Part shown: in pieces, positions 1-8,890 of the stretch
Numbering within the stretch: the stretch's first letter is position 1
How the letters are laid out: every line of letters begins with the position of its first letter
Assembly: GCF_007858185.1 (NCBI RefSeq)
Contig: NZ_VFES01000033.1
Coordinates: forward strand, 1-57,676
From: Pseudomonas grimontii
GTDB lineage: Bacteria > Pseudomonadota > Gammaproteobacteria > Pseudomonadales > Pseudomonadaceae
Direction of reading: 5' to 3'
DNA length: 57,676 nucleotides
Program-made: the position numbers and the translations under genes
The notes under the pieces: model-generated
The model's database searches: none
What the model was told of the DNA's origin: nothing
Seen by the model: the letters and a program-made list of their open reading frames with translations, nothing else

Positions 1-139
1 GCCAGGAGTTTTGGCCAGTCTTCATTCAGTTTTTGCGTGGCGTCTGTCACTGCTAGTCACTTCCTATAGCGAGGCAGTTTTTACTATAGCTTTTGAGATA
101 TGGTTAGCGCATATGGGGCTTGCCCCCTCCCACACTTGA

Positions 140-799
140 TCACTTTTTGGCCGCAACCATCGCCATGAACGCCGGCATTGCGGCCTCCCTGTCCGCCACC
201 ACCTTCTGCGCATTGGGCATGGCATGCAGTCGCTCCAGCAACGCTTTGGCCGCCGGCAATTCAGCCAACAGGTCCAGGCCAAACAGCTTCTCGCCCACGG
301 CACAGGCGAGGTTCACGCTGTACATGAAATACAGATCCGCAATCGTAAAGCTCTCCCCCGCCACATAAGGCGCGAACTTGCCGTGCCGACCTAAAGAACC
401 GACCCCCAGCAGCAACTCAGTCCTGGATTTCTCCTTGATCGCCTCCGGCACCCGCATACCGAAAAACGCCTCGGCAAAACACGCGCGGGCGGGCAATTCG
501 ATGTACAGCTCGATTTCCCTGCACAACGCCAGCACTTGGGCACGCTGGAACGGGTCGGCAGGCAACAGCGACGGGCCTTCCTGGGTGTGCTCGATGTATT
601 CGAGGATCACACTGGTTTCGTTGATAAAACCCTGCTTCACGGCCAACACCGGCACCTTGCCGCGCGGACTGACCGCCAGGGCCTCCGGGGTTTGCCCGGC
701 ATAAAAAGGCACCTCCTCAAAAGGCAGGCCTTTCTCCAGCAGCGCCAGTTTCACCATGTTGTAGTAGTTGCTGACCGAAAATCCGTAAAGCTTGAGCAT
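140..799 (-). CDS. Glutathione S-transferase family protein
   Basis: A 219-aa protein with a thioredoxin-like N-terminal half (MLKLYGFSVSNYYNMVKLAL near the start, then the cis-Pro segment GKVPVL around residue 54) and an all-helical C-terminal half, the usual length and layout of cytosolic GSTs. The open frame continues upstream to 877, but the start at 799 puts the first beta strand at the N-terminus as expected for the family. The family conjugates glutathione to electrophiles or acts as a peroxidase; the substrate cannot be read from sequence. It runs alone, divergent from the gene at 925. The family call is firm, the specific role unknown. Confidence 0.85.
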   Translation of the reverse strand: MLKLYGFSVSNYYNMVKLALLEKGLPFEEVPFYAGQTPEALAVSPRGKVPVLAVKQGFINETSVILEYIEHTQEGPSLLPADPFQRAQVLALCREIELYIELPARACFAEAFFGMRVPEAIKEKSRTELLLGVGSLGRHGKFAPYVAGESFTIADLYFMYSVNLACAVGEKLFGLDLLAELPAAKALLERLHAMPNAQKVVADREAAMPAFMAMVAAKK

Positions 800-924
800 C
801 GCAAAGCCTCCAGGCCGTGTGCGGGGTTGGCTGCAAGAGGTATAGATCCCCAGGCCCGGCCTGACCAGCAGCATCACCCGCCTGAATGGGGGTAGACTGG
901 CGCCCTTTCCTTGAGGAGCCTGCC

Positions 925-1209
925 ATGAGCGAGCCGACCGATATCGACAACGACGAAGAAGAGTTCACCGAAAACACCTTGATCGAAGCGATCGAAAACC
1001 AGATCGAAAGCGACAACCCACCTGCCGCCAAGGCCACTTTCAACAAACTGACTCTGGTGGGCTATGAACGTGAAGAGATCCTGAATCTCATGGCTCATGT
1101 GCTGGCTTTCGAGATCGACGCGATGCTGGATGAAGACCGCGCATTCAATACCGAATGGTATGAAACAGCGCTGCGGGCACTGCCTGAGCTGCCGCCCGAA
1201 AAGGAATAA
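925..1209 (+). CDS. Conserved acidic protein of unknown function
   Basis: A 94-aa, strongly acidic protein (MSEPTDIDNDEEEFTENTL, ending LPELPPEKE). The start at 925 follows a TTGAGGAG ribosome binding site; the in-frame start at 886 lacks one. It has no signal peptide or membrane segment and looks like a small soluble helical protein. It sits with the TIGR02647 gene upstream of cyaA, which resembles the conserved Pseudomonas neighbourhood. I do not recognise a domain and assign no function. Confidence 0.75.
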   Translation: MSEPTDIDNDEEEFTENTLIEAIENQIESDNPPAAKATFNKLTLVGYEREEILNLMAHVLAFEIDAMLDEDRAFNTEWYETALRALPELPPEKE

Positions 1210-1304
1210 TCCCGGTACACCGCAACACGCTGGACAGTTCGGCAAAGTGCGTTCACCTTATGGCCTGCTAGCCTCTAATAAATTTTAGAAAGTCTGGAGT
1301 CCTT

Positions 1305-1559
1305 ATGTCGTATACCCCTGAGTTGGTTGCCGAACTGGAAATCCTTGCACTCTTCAACCTGGGCAGCTCCCAGGAAGGCCTGAAAGTCCACCAGACCGCC
1401 GCTCCCACTGCCATCGCCGCTGCCCGGCGCCTGTATGACAAAGACCTGATCGACCAGCCAGATGGCGGTTATCTGACGAGCCTTGGCCGGGATGCTGCCG
1501 AGCACGCACAAAGCCTGCTGACTATTCTGACTACCGCCACGACCAAAGAAGCCGCCTGA
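1305..1559 (+). CDS. TIGR02647-type small protein
   Basis: An 84-aa protein starting MSYTPELVAELEILALFNLG, preceded by a good GGAGT ribosome binding site. Sequence and length match the TIGR02647 family of gammaproteobacterial proteins of unknown function. The segment with AAARRLYDKDLIDQPDGGYLTSLG resembles a small winged-helix fold, which is an inference. It lies upstream of cyaA on the same strand, 166 bp apart, so it is probably a separate unit. Confidence 0.75.
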   Translation: MSYTPELVAELEILALFNLGSSQEGLKVHQTAAPTAIAAARRLYDKDLIDQPDGGYLTSLGRDAAEHAQSLLTILTTATTKEAA

Positions 1560-1725
1560 TACCGGATACCGCCCATGGAGTCCGCCCAGCGGATTCCGAG
1601 GGCGTTGCCGTCGAAGCGAGAAAATTCTGACGTCAAAAACCATTTCCCTCTAAACCTCCTACGCGACTGGCTGTAAACTCCTACATGGCCGCCCGCGTCG
1701 GGCCCTGCGAGCCACCGAGTTCGAC

Positions 1726-4566
1726 ATGACCCGCACCCATGAAATCCGCCCCGACCTGGACGAAGGCATCGACCGCAAGGTGCTGGCCCAATTACGCGCG
1801 CGCTTCATGGCCCTCAATGATGGCCGCATGGCTCGTGCCGTCGAGGGGCTGACACCGCGCCAGCAAAGCGTGCTGACCCTGCTGCCGCTGTTTTTTCACG
1901 TCAATCATCCGCTGTTGCCGGGTTATGTATCGGGCAGCACGCCGGCCGGGCTATCGAACTTCGAGCCCGACGCCCAGGCACTCACAGAAGCCCAGCGCCT
2001 GACCCGCTCGTTCTCTTACAAGCCGCGTCCGGTCAATCAACCCAAACCGATCCACGGCCTGTTCCTGATGGGCAGCCTCGGCACCCTAGCCCAGGCCGAC
2101 CAGAGCGACATGGATGTGTGGGTGTGCCACGCACCCGACCTGGGCGAAAACGAGCTCGCCGAGCTGCGCAAAAAATGCCAACTGCTGGAAGCCTGGGCCC
2201 TGAGCATGGGCGCAGAAGCGCACTTCTTCCTGATCGAGCCGACGCGCTTTGTACTCGGCGAGCGCGACACCCAACTCAGCTCCGACGACTGCGGCACGAC
2301 CCAGCATTATCTGTTGCTGGACGAGTTCTACCGCACCGCGATTTGGCTGGCCGGGCGTACGCCGATCTGGTGGCTGGTACCGGTGTATGAAGAGACCCGC
2401 TATGCGGAATTCACCCACACGCTGATCTCCAAGCGCTTTATCCGCGCCGATGAAACCCTCGACCTTGGCCACCTGGCACGTATCCCCCCCGGTGAATTCA
2501 TTGGTGCCGGGCTGTGGCAACTGTTCAAGGGCATCGAGTCGCCCTACAAGTCGGTACTCAAGCTGCTATTGACCGAGGTCTACGCCAGCGAGCACCCGAA
2601 CGTGCACTGCCTGAGCCTGCGCTTCAAGCGCGCGGTGTTCGCCAACCACATGGACCTGGATGAGCTGGACCCGTACATCGTGGTGTACCGCCGTATCGAG
2701 GAATACCTCAAGGCACGCAACGAGCCGGAGCGCCTGGAACTGGTGCGTCGCGCCCTGTACCTGAAGGTCAACCGCAAGCTCAGCGCCGGCCAGCGCAGCA
2801 CCAGTTGGCAACACTTATTGCTGGAGCGTCTGGCCCATGAGTGGGGCTGGGACCAACGCCAACTGGCGCTGCTGGACAGCCGCAGCCAGTGGAAGGTGCG
2901 CCAGGTGGCTTCCGAGCGCCGTGCCCTGGTCAGCGAGCTGAACTACAGCTACCGCTTCCTGACCCAGTTCGCCCGGACCGAACAGACCGTCAGCCTGATC
3001 AACAAGCGCGACCTCAATGTGCTGGGACGGCGCCTGTATGCCGCCTTCGAACGCAAGGCCGGCAAGGTTGAATTCATCAACCCCGGCATCGCCCCGGACT
3101 TGGCCGAAGACACCCTGACCCTGGTGCAATCGCCCAACCGCAAGGAGCCCGGCCAGCACCACTGGGGCCTGTACAACGGTAACCTCACGGCCCTGGAATG
3201 GGAGCACTTCGCGCCGATCAAGCGCAGCCGCGACCTGCTGGAAATGCTCACCTGGTGCCACCGAAACGGCGTGATCGACAGCAGCACGCGCCTGGCGCTG
3301 CATCCCGGCACCAGCGACATGACCGAATTCGAGCTGTTCAACCTGCTGGGCAGCCTGCAACAAACCATCGCCCTGCCCCTGGCCAGCGTCGATGAAGCAC
3401 GCCTGCTGCGCTCGGCAGTGCCCGAGGAGGTGTTGCTGCTGATCAACGTCGGCGTCGATCCGCTCAAGCATCATCGCGACCTGAATATCCTGATGACCAC
3501 CGAGCGCACCGACTCCCTGAGTTATGCCGGTGTGCGCGACAACCTGGTACTGACCTTGGACCAGGTCACGCTCAACAGCTGGAACGAGGTGATGGTCAGC
3601 CGCTACGACGGCCCCCATGCCCTACTCGACTGCCTGCGCGACTACCTCAACCAACTGCCGCCGGATCATCTGCCTCGGCTGCGGGTGCGCTGCTTCTGTC
3701 ACAACCGCGCGCAGTTCATTGCCCAGCGCGTGGAAGAAATCTTCGACACCGCGCAGAACCTGCTGCTGGGTCAGGGCAATCACCGCTACTTGCTCCAGGT
3801 GCAGCAGCACTATCACGTGATGGAGTTGATGCCGGGCCAAGCCACCCACGTATCACTGGCGACCCAGGACGCGCTGGTCGCCTACCTCAGCGAAGAATTG
3901 GCCAGCTACAGCCCGCTGCATCTGGATGCCATGGCCCTGGAAGACCACGACCTGGCACTGTTGCTACCCATGGGCATGGCCGATTGCGTGCAGGTGTTCT
4001 ACCGGGTCAACGAAGGCTTCGCCGAGCTCTATGTCCTGGATGAATTCAACGCACTCTGGCAGCAACGCTTACCGTTTCATGATGAACAGAGCCTGTTGGC
4101 GCCGCTGCAGCGCTTTTTGCAGTCGATCATCTACCGCCGGGAAGCGCTATCGCCCCTGGACACGCAACAAACGTTGGGTGAGGTGCAAACCTTGTACTAC
4201 CAACTGTTGCCGTCGGGCAGCACGCGCGCGCGCGGCGTAGAGGCGCGGCCGGCCCCGCAGAATCCGGCCAACAAACCGTTTTATGACGTGCAGGCGATTA
4301 TCGGCAAGGCGGCGCCGGGCCAGGTGGGCATTACCCTGTACTGCAATCAGCGGGAGTTTTCCGAACTGGAGTTCGGCGACCAACTGTTTGCGGTGGTCGC
4401 CCAGGAAATCGTCGGGCAACGCCGGGAAACCGAACGCTACCGCTGCTACATCACCGACCTCGACCTGTCGGGGCTGCTCGGTGATGTGCAAAGCCCGAGC
4501 AACCTGTACCTGCGCTACAAAACCGAGCTGGAAGAGTCACTCAATGCGGCGTTGAATCAGGTTTAG
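1726..4566 (+). CDS. cyaA: Class I adenylate cyclase CyaA
   Basis: A 946-aa protein with the class I (enterobacterial-type) adenylate cyclase layout. The nucleotidyltransferase motif LMGSLGTLAQADQSDMDVWV lies near residues 112-131, where the two Asp of DMD are the likely metal ligands, followed by a long regulatory C-terminal half. It makes cyclic AMP from ATP in the cytoplasm. Length is slightly above the E. coli enzyme. The position beside rnk, cyaY and lysA is the conserved Pseudomonas arrangement. Start chosen at the ATG of MTRTHEIRPDLDEG. The gene is intact. Confidence 0.95.
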   Translation: MTRTHEIRPDLDEGIDRKVLAQLRARFMALNDGRMARAVEGLTPRQQSVLTLLPLFFHVNHPLLPGYVSGSTPAGLSNFEPDAQALTEAQRLTRSFSYKPRPVNQPKPIHGLFLMGSLGTLAQADQSDMDVWVCHAPDLGENELAELRKKCQLLEAWALSMGAEAHFFLIEPTRFVLGERDTQLSSDDCGTTQHYLLLDEFYRTAIWLAGRTPIWWLVPVYEETRYAEFTHTLISKRFIRADETLDLGHLARIPPGEFIGAGLWQLFKGIESPYKSVLKLLLTEVYASEHPNVHCLSLRFKRAVFANHMDLDELDPYIVVYRRIEEYLKARNEPERLELVRRALYLKVNRKLSAGQRSTSWQHLLLERLAHEWGWDQRQLALLDSRSQWKVRQVASERRALVSELNYSYRFLTQFARTEQTVSLINKRDLNVLGRRLYAAFERKAGKVEFINPGIAPDLAEDTLTLVQSPNRKEPGQHHWGLYNGNLTALEWEHFAPIKRSRDLLEMLTWCHRNGVIDSSTRLALHPGTSDMTEFELFNLLGSLQQTIALPLASVDEARLLRSAVPEEVLLLINVGVDPLKHHRDLNILMTTERTDSLSYAGVRDNLVLTLDQVTLNSWNEVMVSRYDGPHALLDCLRDYLNQLPPDHLPRLRVRCFCHNRAQFIAQRVEEIFDTAQNLLLGQGNHRYLLQVQQHYHVMELMPGQATHVSLATQDALVAYLSEELASYSPLHLDAMALEDHDLALLLPMGMADCVQVFYRVNEGFAELYVLDEFNALWQQRLPFHDEQSLLAPLQRFLQSIIYRREALSPLDTQQTLGEVQTLYYQLLPSGSTRARGVEARPAPQNPANKPFYDVQAIIGKAAPGQVGITLYCNQREFSELEFGDQLFAVVAQEIVGQRRETERYRCYITDLDLSGLLGDVQSPSNLYLRYKTELEESLNAALNQV

Positions 4567-4973
4567 AGCGCGAAGGCACCGCCGTCGGTGGGCTGACCTT
4601 CAACGCTGAGCAGTTCAAGCTTGAGGGTCTTGCCGCCGGGTGCTGGCCAATCAATGTGTTGACCCACCTGCAAGCCGAGCAAAGCACTGCCGACTGGTGC
4701 CAGGATCGAGATCTTGCCTGCGTCGGCGTTCGCGTCTTTCGGGTAGACGAGGGTCAGGTGGTAGTCCTTGCCACTGCCTTGCTCCCGGCAATGCACGCTG
4801 GAGTTCATGGTTACGACCGTTGCAGGCACTTCATCGTGACCAACCACTTCTTCGGCGCGGTCGAGTTCGTGTTGAAGGGCTTCGACACCCGGCGAGTCCT
4901 CGCCTACACGGTCAATCAGTTGCTCAAGACGCTGCACGTCGAGACGGGTAAGAATGATGGAAGGTGCGGTCAT
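4563..4973 (-). CDS. rnk: Nucleoside diphosphate kinase regulator Rnk
   Basis: A 136-aa protein with an N-terminal helical hairpin (residues 8-42) and a C-terminal GreA/GreB-like FKBP-type domain (HLTLVYPKDANADAGKISILAPVGSALLG). That is the Rnk layout: a Gre-factor relative that binds RNA polymerase and was found to affect nucleoside diphosphate kinase levels. It is convergent with cyaA, and the stop codons overlap by 4 bp, so the two genes share their 3' ends without an intervening terminator. Confidence 0.9.
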   Translation of the reverse strand: MTAPSIILTRLDVQRLEQLIDRVGEDSPGVEALQHELDRAEEVVGHDEVPATVVTMNSSVHCREQGSGKDYHLTLVYPKDANADAGKISILAPVGSALLGLQVGQHIDWPAPGGKTLKLELLSVEGQPTDGGAFAL

Positions 4974-5001
4974 GATTCAGGCAGACTCCTTTTTTCTGCA
5001 C

Positions 5002-5036
5002 AAAAAAGCAAAACCCCGCCAGGAAAAGGCGGGGTT
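5002..5036 (-). terminator. Intrinsic terminator of the cyaY/DUF1289 operon
   Basis: The inverted repeat AACCCCGCC / GGCGGGGTT (5012-5020 and 5028-5036) is followed on the minus strand by a T tract (complement of AAAAAAG at 5002-5008). It lies just downstream of the minus-strand gene ending at 5105 and upstream of rnk. Confidence 0.8.
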
Positions 5037-5104
5037 CTCACGGACCTCGATGAGTTGAGGTGTACCCGGACACTACCACAGCACGGCAAATAAACAAGAC
5101 GGGG

Positions 5105-5323
5105 TCAAGGCGCGGCTTTACGTTGCTCGGCCTGGGCCACGATCACTCGACGCCGCTGATCATCGGCGGAGCGCCATTCACGGATGTCTTCCACATGGCG
5201 GAAGCAGCCGAGGCAGACTTTTTGCTCGTCCAGGCGACACAAACTGATACAAGGTGACGGCACCGCCGGGCTGACATTACTGAACAGCGGCTTGGGCGGG
5301 CGTGCGGGTGCAGGCTGGGTCAC
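5105..5323 (-). CDS. DUF1289 small cysteine protein
   Basis: A protein of about 72 aa with the DUF1289 signature SPCISLCRLDEQKVCLGCFRHVEDIREW, whose four cysteines suggest a small metal-binding knuckle. It follows cyaY directly and is probably co-transcribed with it. The start is ambiguous: GTG at 5323 or TTG at 5329, the latter overlapping the cyaY stop. The family has no established function; the pairing with an iron-donor protein only hints at metal-related work. Confidence 0.8.
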   Translation of the reverse strand: MTQPAPARPPKPLFSNVSPAVPSPCISLCRLDEQKVCLGCFRHVEDIREWRSADDQRRRVIVAQAEQRKAAP

Positions 5324-5325
5324 GG

Positions 5326-5658
5326 TCAAATCTCGTCGAAATCCAGCTCGGCGCCGGTATATTCGTGGACCAGGCGCGTGAGCATCTCGCCCAACAACTC
5401 TTCACTCTTGTCGCACTGCCATTTGCCGCTTTCTTCGTCGTAGTCGAAGTGAACGCCGCCGGAGCGCGCTGCCAGCCACAGCTGACGCAGCGGTTCCTGG
5501 CGACTGAAGATCAGTTGCGGGCCGCTCTCGAACTTGACGGTCAGCACGCCGGCCGAGTTTTCCAGGTCCACGTCCAGGCCGCTGTCGTCAAAAATATCTT
5601 CCAGCGCCTGCTGGGTCGCATCCACCAGGTCGTGAAAACGGGCTTCGGTCAAACTCAT
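5326..5658 (-). CDS. cyaY: Frataxin homologue CyaY
   Basis: A 110-aa protein, the standard CyaY length, with the acidic first helix of frataxins (FHDLVDATQQALEDIFDDSGLDVDLENSAGVLTV) that binds iron, then the beta sheet with QLWLAARSGGVHFDY. It serves as a regulator or iron donor in Fe-S cluster assembly in the cytoplasm. It is first in a two-gene minus-strand unit with the DUF1289 gene, divergent from lppL, as in other pseudomonads. Confidence 0.95.
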   Translation of the reverse strand: MSLTEARFHDLVDATQQALEDIFDDSGLDVDLENSAGVLTVKFESGPQLIFSRQEPLRQLWLAARSGGVHFDYDEESGKWQCDKSEELLGEMLTRLVHEYTGAELDFDEI

Positions 5659-5896
5659 TGTGGCAACCTCAAAAGTGTCTGGTTTTGCTCAAGCGCCGCA
5701 CGATACGGGCGAGCCCCGCCGATTGCAAAGGATACCGATTTCAACACGATTGACGGCGTGAAATATCCTCAACCAGCGTAGTCCGCTTCCCAGCCATCTC
5801 GGCAAACCCCCGCCGGACGGGTATTTCAGCGCATAGGCAAGCTGGCGGGTGGTCGGTATACTCGGGCGCAATTAATGCATATTCAAGGATTTCGCC

Positions 5897-6067
5897 ATGA
5901 AGCGCCTGATCTCTTCCCTTGCTGCGCTCGTCGCGGTCGCTTGCCTCGTTAGTGCCTGTGGTCAAAAAGGCCCGCTGTACCTGCCCGATGACAGCAAAGA
6001 CCCGAATGAACAGGCGCAATCGTCGCAAAAGCCATCCAAAGCGCATAAGCACGACACCTACGAATAA
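5897..6067 (+). CDS. lppL: LPS-assembly lipoprotein LptM/LppL
   Basis: A 56-aa precursor with a lipoprotein signal peptide and the lipobox LVSAC (acylated Cys21), then the diagnostic GQKGPLYLP and a hydrophilic tail rich in Ser, Lys and His. This is the LptM (YifL) family. In E. coli LptM assists LptD maturation; in Pseudomonas the gene before lysA is called lppL. It is 9 bp upstream of lysA and surely co-transcribed with lysA-dapF. Confidence 0.9.
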   Translation: MKRLISSLAALVAVACLVSACGQKGPLYLPDDSKDPNEQAQSSQKPSKAHKHDTYE

Positions 6068-6076
6068 GGGAGCTCC

Positions 6077-7324
6077 ATGGACGCTTTTAACTACCGGGAC
6101 GGCGAGCTGTTCGCGGAAGGCGTGGCGTTGTCCGCGATTGCCCAGCGCTTTGGTACCCCGACCTACGTGTACTCCCGTGCGCATATCGAAGCCCAATACC
6201 GCTCGTTCACCGACCCTCTCGATGGCGTACCGCACCTGGTGTGCTACGCAGTCAAGGCCAACTCCAACCTGGGTGTACTGAATGTCCTGGCGCGTCTGGG
6301 CGCCGGTTTCGACATCGTCTCCCGTGGCGAGCTGGAACGGGTACTGGCCGCCGGTGGCCAGGCTGACAAGATCGTGTTCTCCGGCGTCGGCAAGAGCCGC
6401 GAAGACATGCGCCGCGCCCTGGAAGTCGGCGTACATTGCTTCAACGTCGAATCCACCGACGAGCTGGAGCGCCTGCAAGTCGTCGCGGCCGAGATGGGTG
6501 TTCGTGCGCCGATCTCCCTGCGCGTCAACCCGGACGTCGATGCCGGCACCCACCCGTACATTTCCACCGGTCTCAAAGAGAACAAGTTCGGCATCGCCAT
6601 TGCCGACGCCGAAGACGTGTACATCCGCGCCGCCCAACTGCCGAACCTGGAAGTACTGGGTGTCGACTGCCATATCGGCTCGCAACTGACCACACTGCCT
6701 CCGTTCCTGGATGCCCTCGACCGCCTGCTGGCATTGATCGACCGCCTGGGCGAATGTGGCATCTACCTGCACCACATCGACCTCGGTGGTGGCGTGGGCG
6801 TGCGTTATCGCGATGAAGAGCCACCGGCGATCGCCGACTATATCCAGGCCGTGCGCGAACGTATCGAAGGCCGCGACCTGACGCTGATGTTCGAGCCGGG
6901 CCGCTATATCGTCGCCAACGCCGGCGTGCTGCTGACCCAGGTCGAGTACCTCAAGCACACCGAACACAAGGATTTCGCCATCGTCGATGCGGCGATGAAC
7001 GACCTGATCCGCCCGGCGCTCTACCAGGCCTGGATGAATGTCACCGCCGTGACGCCTCGCAACAGCGAAGCGCGCACCTATGACATCGTCGGCCCGATCT
7101 GCGAGACCGGCGACTTCCTGGCCAAGGATCGTCAGCTGGCCCTGGAAGAAGGCGACCTGCTGGCCGTGCATTCGGCCGGTGCCTATGGGTTTGTCATGAG
7201 TTCCAACTACAACACCCGCGGACGTACCGCCGAGGTATTGGTGGACGGTGATCAAGCGTTTGAAGTGCGTCGCCGCGAGACGGTAGCCGAGTTGTATGCT
7301 GGCGAAAGCCTGCTGCCGGAGTAA
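6077..7324 (+). CDS. lysA: Diaminopimelate decarboxylase LysA
   Basis: A 415-aa fold-III PLP decarboxylase. The PLP lysine is Lys60 in CYAVKANSN; HIGSQ, the Gly-rich HHIDLGGGVGV and EPGRYIVANAG bind the phosphate and substrate; the second-site Cys lies in GPICETGDF. It converts meso-diaminopimelate to L-lysine, the last step of lysine synthesis. It has an AGGGAG ribosome binding site and forms an operon with lppL, dapF and the DUF484 gene. Confidence 0.97.
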   Translation: MDAFNYRDGELFAEGVALSAIAQRFGTPTYVYSRAHIEAQYRSFTDPLDGVPHLVCYAVKANSNLGVLNVLARLGAGFDIVSRGELERVLAAGGQADKIVFSGVGKSREDMRRALEVGVHCFNVESTDELERLQVVAAEMGVRAPISLRVNPDVDAGTHPYISTGLKENKFGIAIADAEDVYIRAAQLPNLEVLGVDCHIGSQLTTLPPFLDALDRLLALIDRLGECGIYLHHIDLGGGVGVRYRDEEPPAIADYIQAVRERIEGRDLTLMFEPGRYIVANAGVLLTQVEYLKHTEHKDFAIVDAAMNDLIRPALYQAWMNVTAVTPRNSEARTYDIVGPICETGDFLAKDRQLALEEGDLLAVHSAGAYGFVMSSNYNTRGRTAEVLVDGDQAFEVRRRETVAELYAGESLLPE

Positions 7325-7327
7325 GCC

Positions 7328-8158
7328 ATGCTGCTGCGTTTTACCAAGATGCACGGGCTGGGCAATGATTTCATGGTCCTCGACCTGGTCAGCCAGCACG
7401 CGCACATCCTGCCCAAGCACGCTAAACAGTGGGGCGACCGGCATACCGGGATTGGTTTCGACCAATTGCTGATCGTCGAGGCGCCAAGCAACCCGGAGGT
7501 GGATTTCCGTTATCGGATCTTCAACTCCGACGGTTCCGAAGTGGAACAGTGCGGCAACGGTGCGCGCTGCTTTGCACGCTTTGTGCTGGACAAGCGCCTG
7601 ACCGCCAAGCGGCAGATTCGCGTCGAGACCAAGAGCGGCGTGATCGAGCTGGATATTCGCAGCGACGGCCAGATCAGCGTCAACATGGGCGCGCCACGCC
7701 TGGTGCCGGCGGATATTCCGTTCCAGGCGAGCGAGCAGGCCACCAGCTATGCAGTGGATGTCGACGGCAAGATCGTCGACCTGGCGGCCGTCTCCATGGG
7801 CAACCCCCATGCCGTGCTGCGGGTCAACGACATCAACGCTGCACCCGTGCATGAACTGGGGCCGAAGATCGAACACCACCCGCGCTTTCCGGCGCGGGTC
7901 AATGTGGGCTTCCTGCAGGTGATCGACCGTTCCCGCGCGCAATTGCGTGTGTGGGAACGCGGCGCCGGCGAAACCCAGGCCTGCGGTACCGGTGCTTGCG
8001 CCGCTGCCGTGGCCGCGATCAGCCAGGGGTGGATGGATTCGCCGCTGTTGATCGACCTGCCCGGTGGACGCTTGTCCATCGAATGGGCAGGCCCTGGCCA
8101 CCCGGTGATGATGACCGGGCCGGCCTCGCGCGTATACGAAGGACAGGTCCGTCTATGA
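7328..8158 (+). CDS. dapF: Diaminopimelate epimerase DapF
   Basis: A 276-aa protein with the two active-site cysteines of DapF in EQCGNGARCFARF (Cys75) and QACGTGACAAAV (about Cys219). It interconverts LL- and meso-diaminopimelate for lysine and peptidoglycan. It begins 3 bp after lysA and ends 13 bp before the DUF484 gene, so it is translationally close to both. Length and motifs are standard. Confidence 0.97.
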   Translation: MLLRFTKMHGLGNDFMVLDLVSQHAHILPKHAKQWGDRHTGIGFDQLLIVEAPSNPEVDFRYRIFNSDGSEVEQCGNGARCFARFVLDKRLTAKRQIRVETKSGVIELDIRSDGQISVNMGAPRLVPADIPFQASEQATSYAVDVDGKIVDLAAVSMGNPHAVLRVNDINAAPVHELGPKIEHHPRFPARVNVGFLQVIDRSRAQLRVWERGAGETQACGTGACAAAVAAISQGWMDSPLLIDLPGGRLSIEWAGPGHPVMMTGPASRVYEGQVRL

Positions 8159-8171
8159 GTGAGCCAAGCTA

Positions 8172-8888
8172 ATGACCGATAAGCCTCAAGTGCCCGCACA
8201 AGCTACCCCGAGCGAAAGTCTGGAGGCCGCTGCTGTCGCGGCGTACCTTGAGGCTAATCCGGATTTCTTCGTCGAACACGAAGAACTGCTACCGGCCCTG
8301 CGCATTCCCCACCAGCGCGGCGATACCGTGTCGCTGGTGGAGCGACAGATGAAGATCCTGCGCGAACGCAACATTGAAATGCGCCATCGGCTTTCGCAGT
8401 TGATGGACGTCGCCCGCGACAACGACCGCCTGTTCGACAAGACCCGCCGCCTGATTCTTACACTGATGGACGCCACCAGCCTGGAAGAAACGGTCATCGC
8501 CGTGGAAGACAGCCTGCGCCAGGACTTCCAGGTGCCGTTTGTCAGCCTGATCCTGTTCAGCGACAACCCGATGCCGGTGGGTCGCTGGGTCAGCGGCGGC
8601 GACGCGCAAACCGCGATCGGCGGCCTGCTTTCCGAAGGCAAGACCATCAGCGGCACCCTGCGCGAGCACGAGCTGGACTTCCTGTTCGGCGCCGAACAGC
8701 GCAAGCAGATCGGCTCTACCGCCGTAGTCGCCCTCAGCCATCAAGGCCTGCACGGCGTACTGGCCATTGCCAGCCGCGATCCCGCGCACTACAAGAGCTC
8801 GGTGGGCACCTTGTTCCTGACCTATATTGCCGAAGTGCTGGGCCGCGTCTTGCCGCGCTTCACCACCGCCCTGCGCGCGGTGCGCTAG
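8172..8888 (+). CDS. DUF484 family protein
   Basis: A 238-aa protein: an N-terminal helical segment (AYLEANPDFFVEHEELLPALRIPH), a coiled-coil linker (MKILRERNIEMRHRLSQLMDVARDNDRL) and a GAF-like C-terminal domain. This is the DUF484 family, always found between dapF and xerC in gammaproteobacteria. Its biochemical role is not established; the GAF-like half suggests ligand binding. It ends 2 bp before xerC, indicating one operon. Confidence 0.9.
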   Translation: MTDKPQVPAQATPSESLEAAAVAAYLEANPDFFVEHEELLPALRIPHQRGDTVSLVERQMKILRERNIEMRHRLSQLMDVARDNDRLFDKTRRLILTLMDATSLEETVIAVEDSLRQDFQVPFVSLILFSDNPMPVGRWVSGGDAQTAIGGLLSEGKTISGTLREHELDFLFGAEQRKQIGSTAVVALSHQGLHGVLAIASRDPAHYKSSVGTLFLTYIAEVLGRVLPRFTTALRAVR

Positions 8889-8890
8889 CC

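Noticed and set aside
5741..8101. A 786-codon open frame on the minus strand across lysA and dapF
   Set aside because: It is the antisense shadow of two certain GC-rich genes and has no family-like sequence or ribosome binding site.
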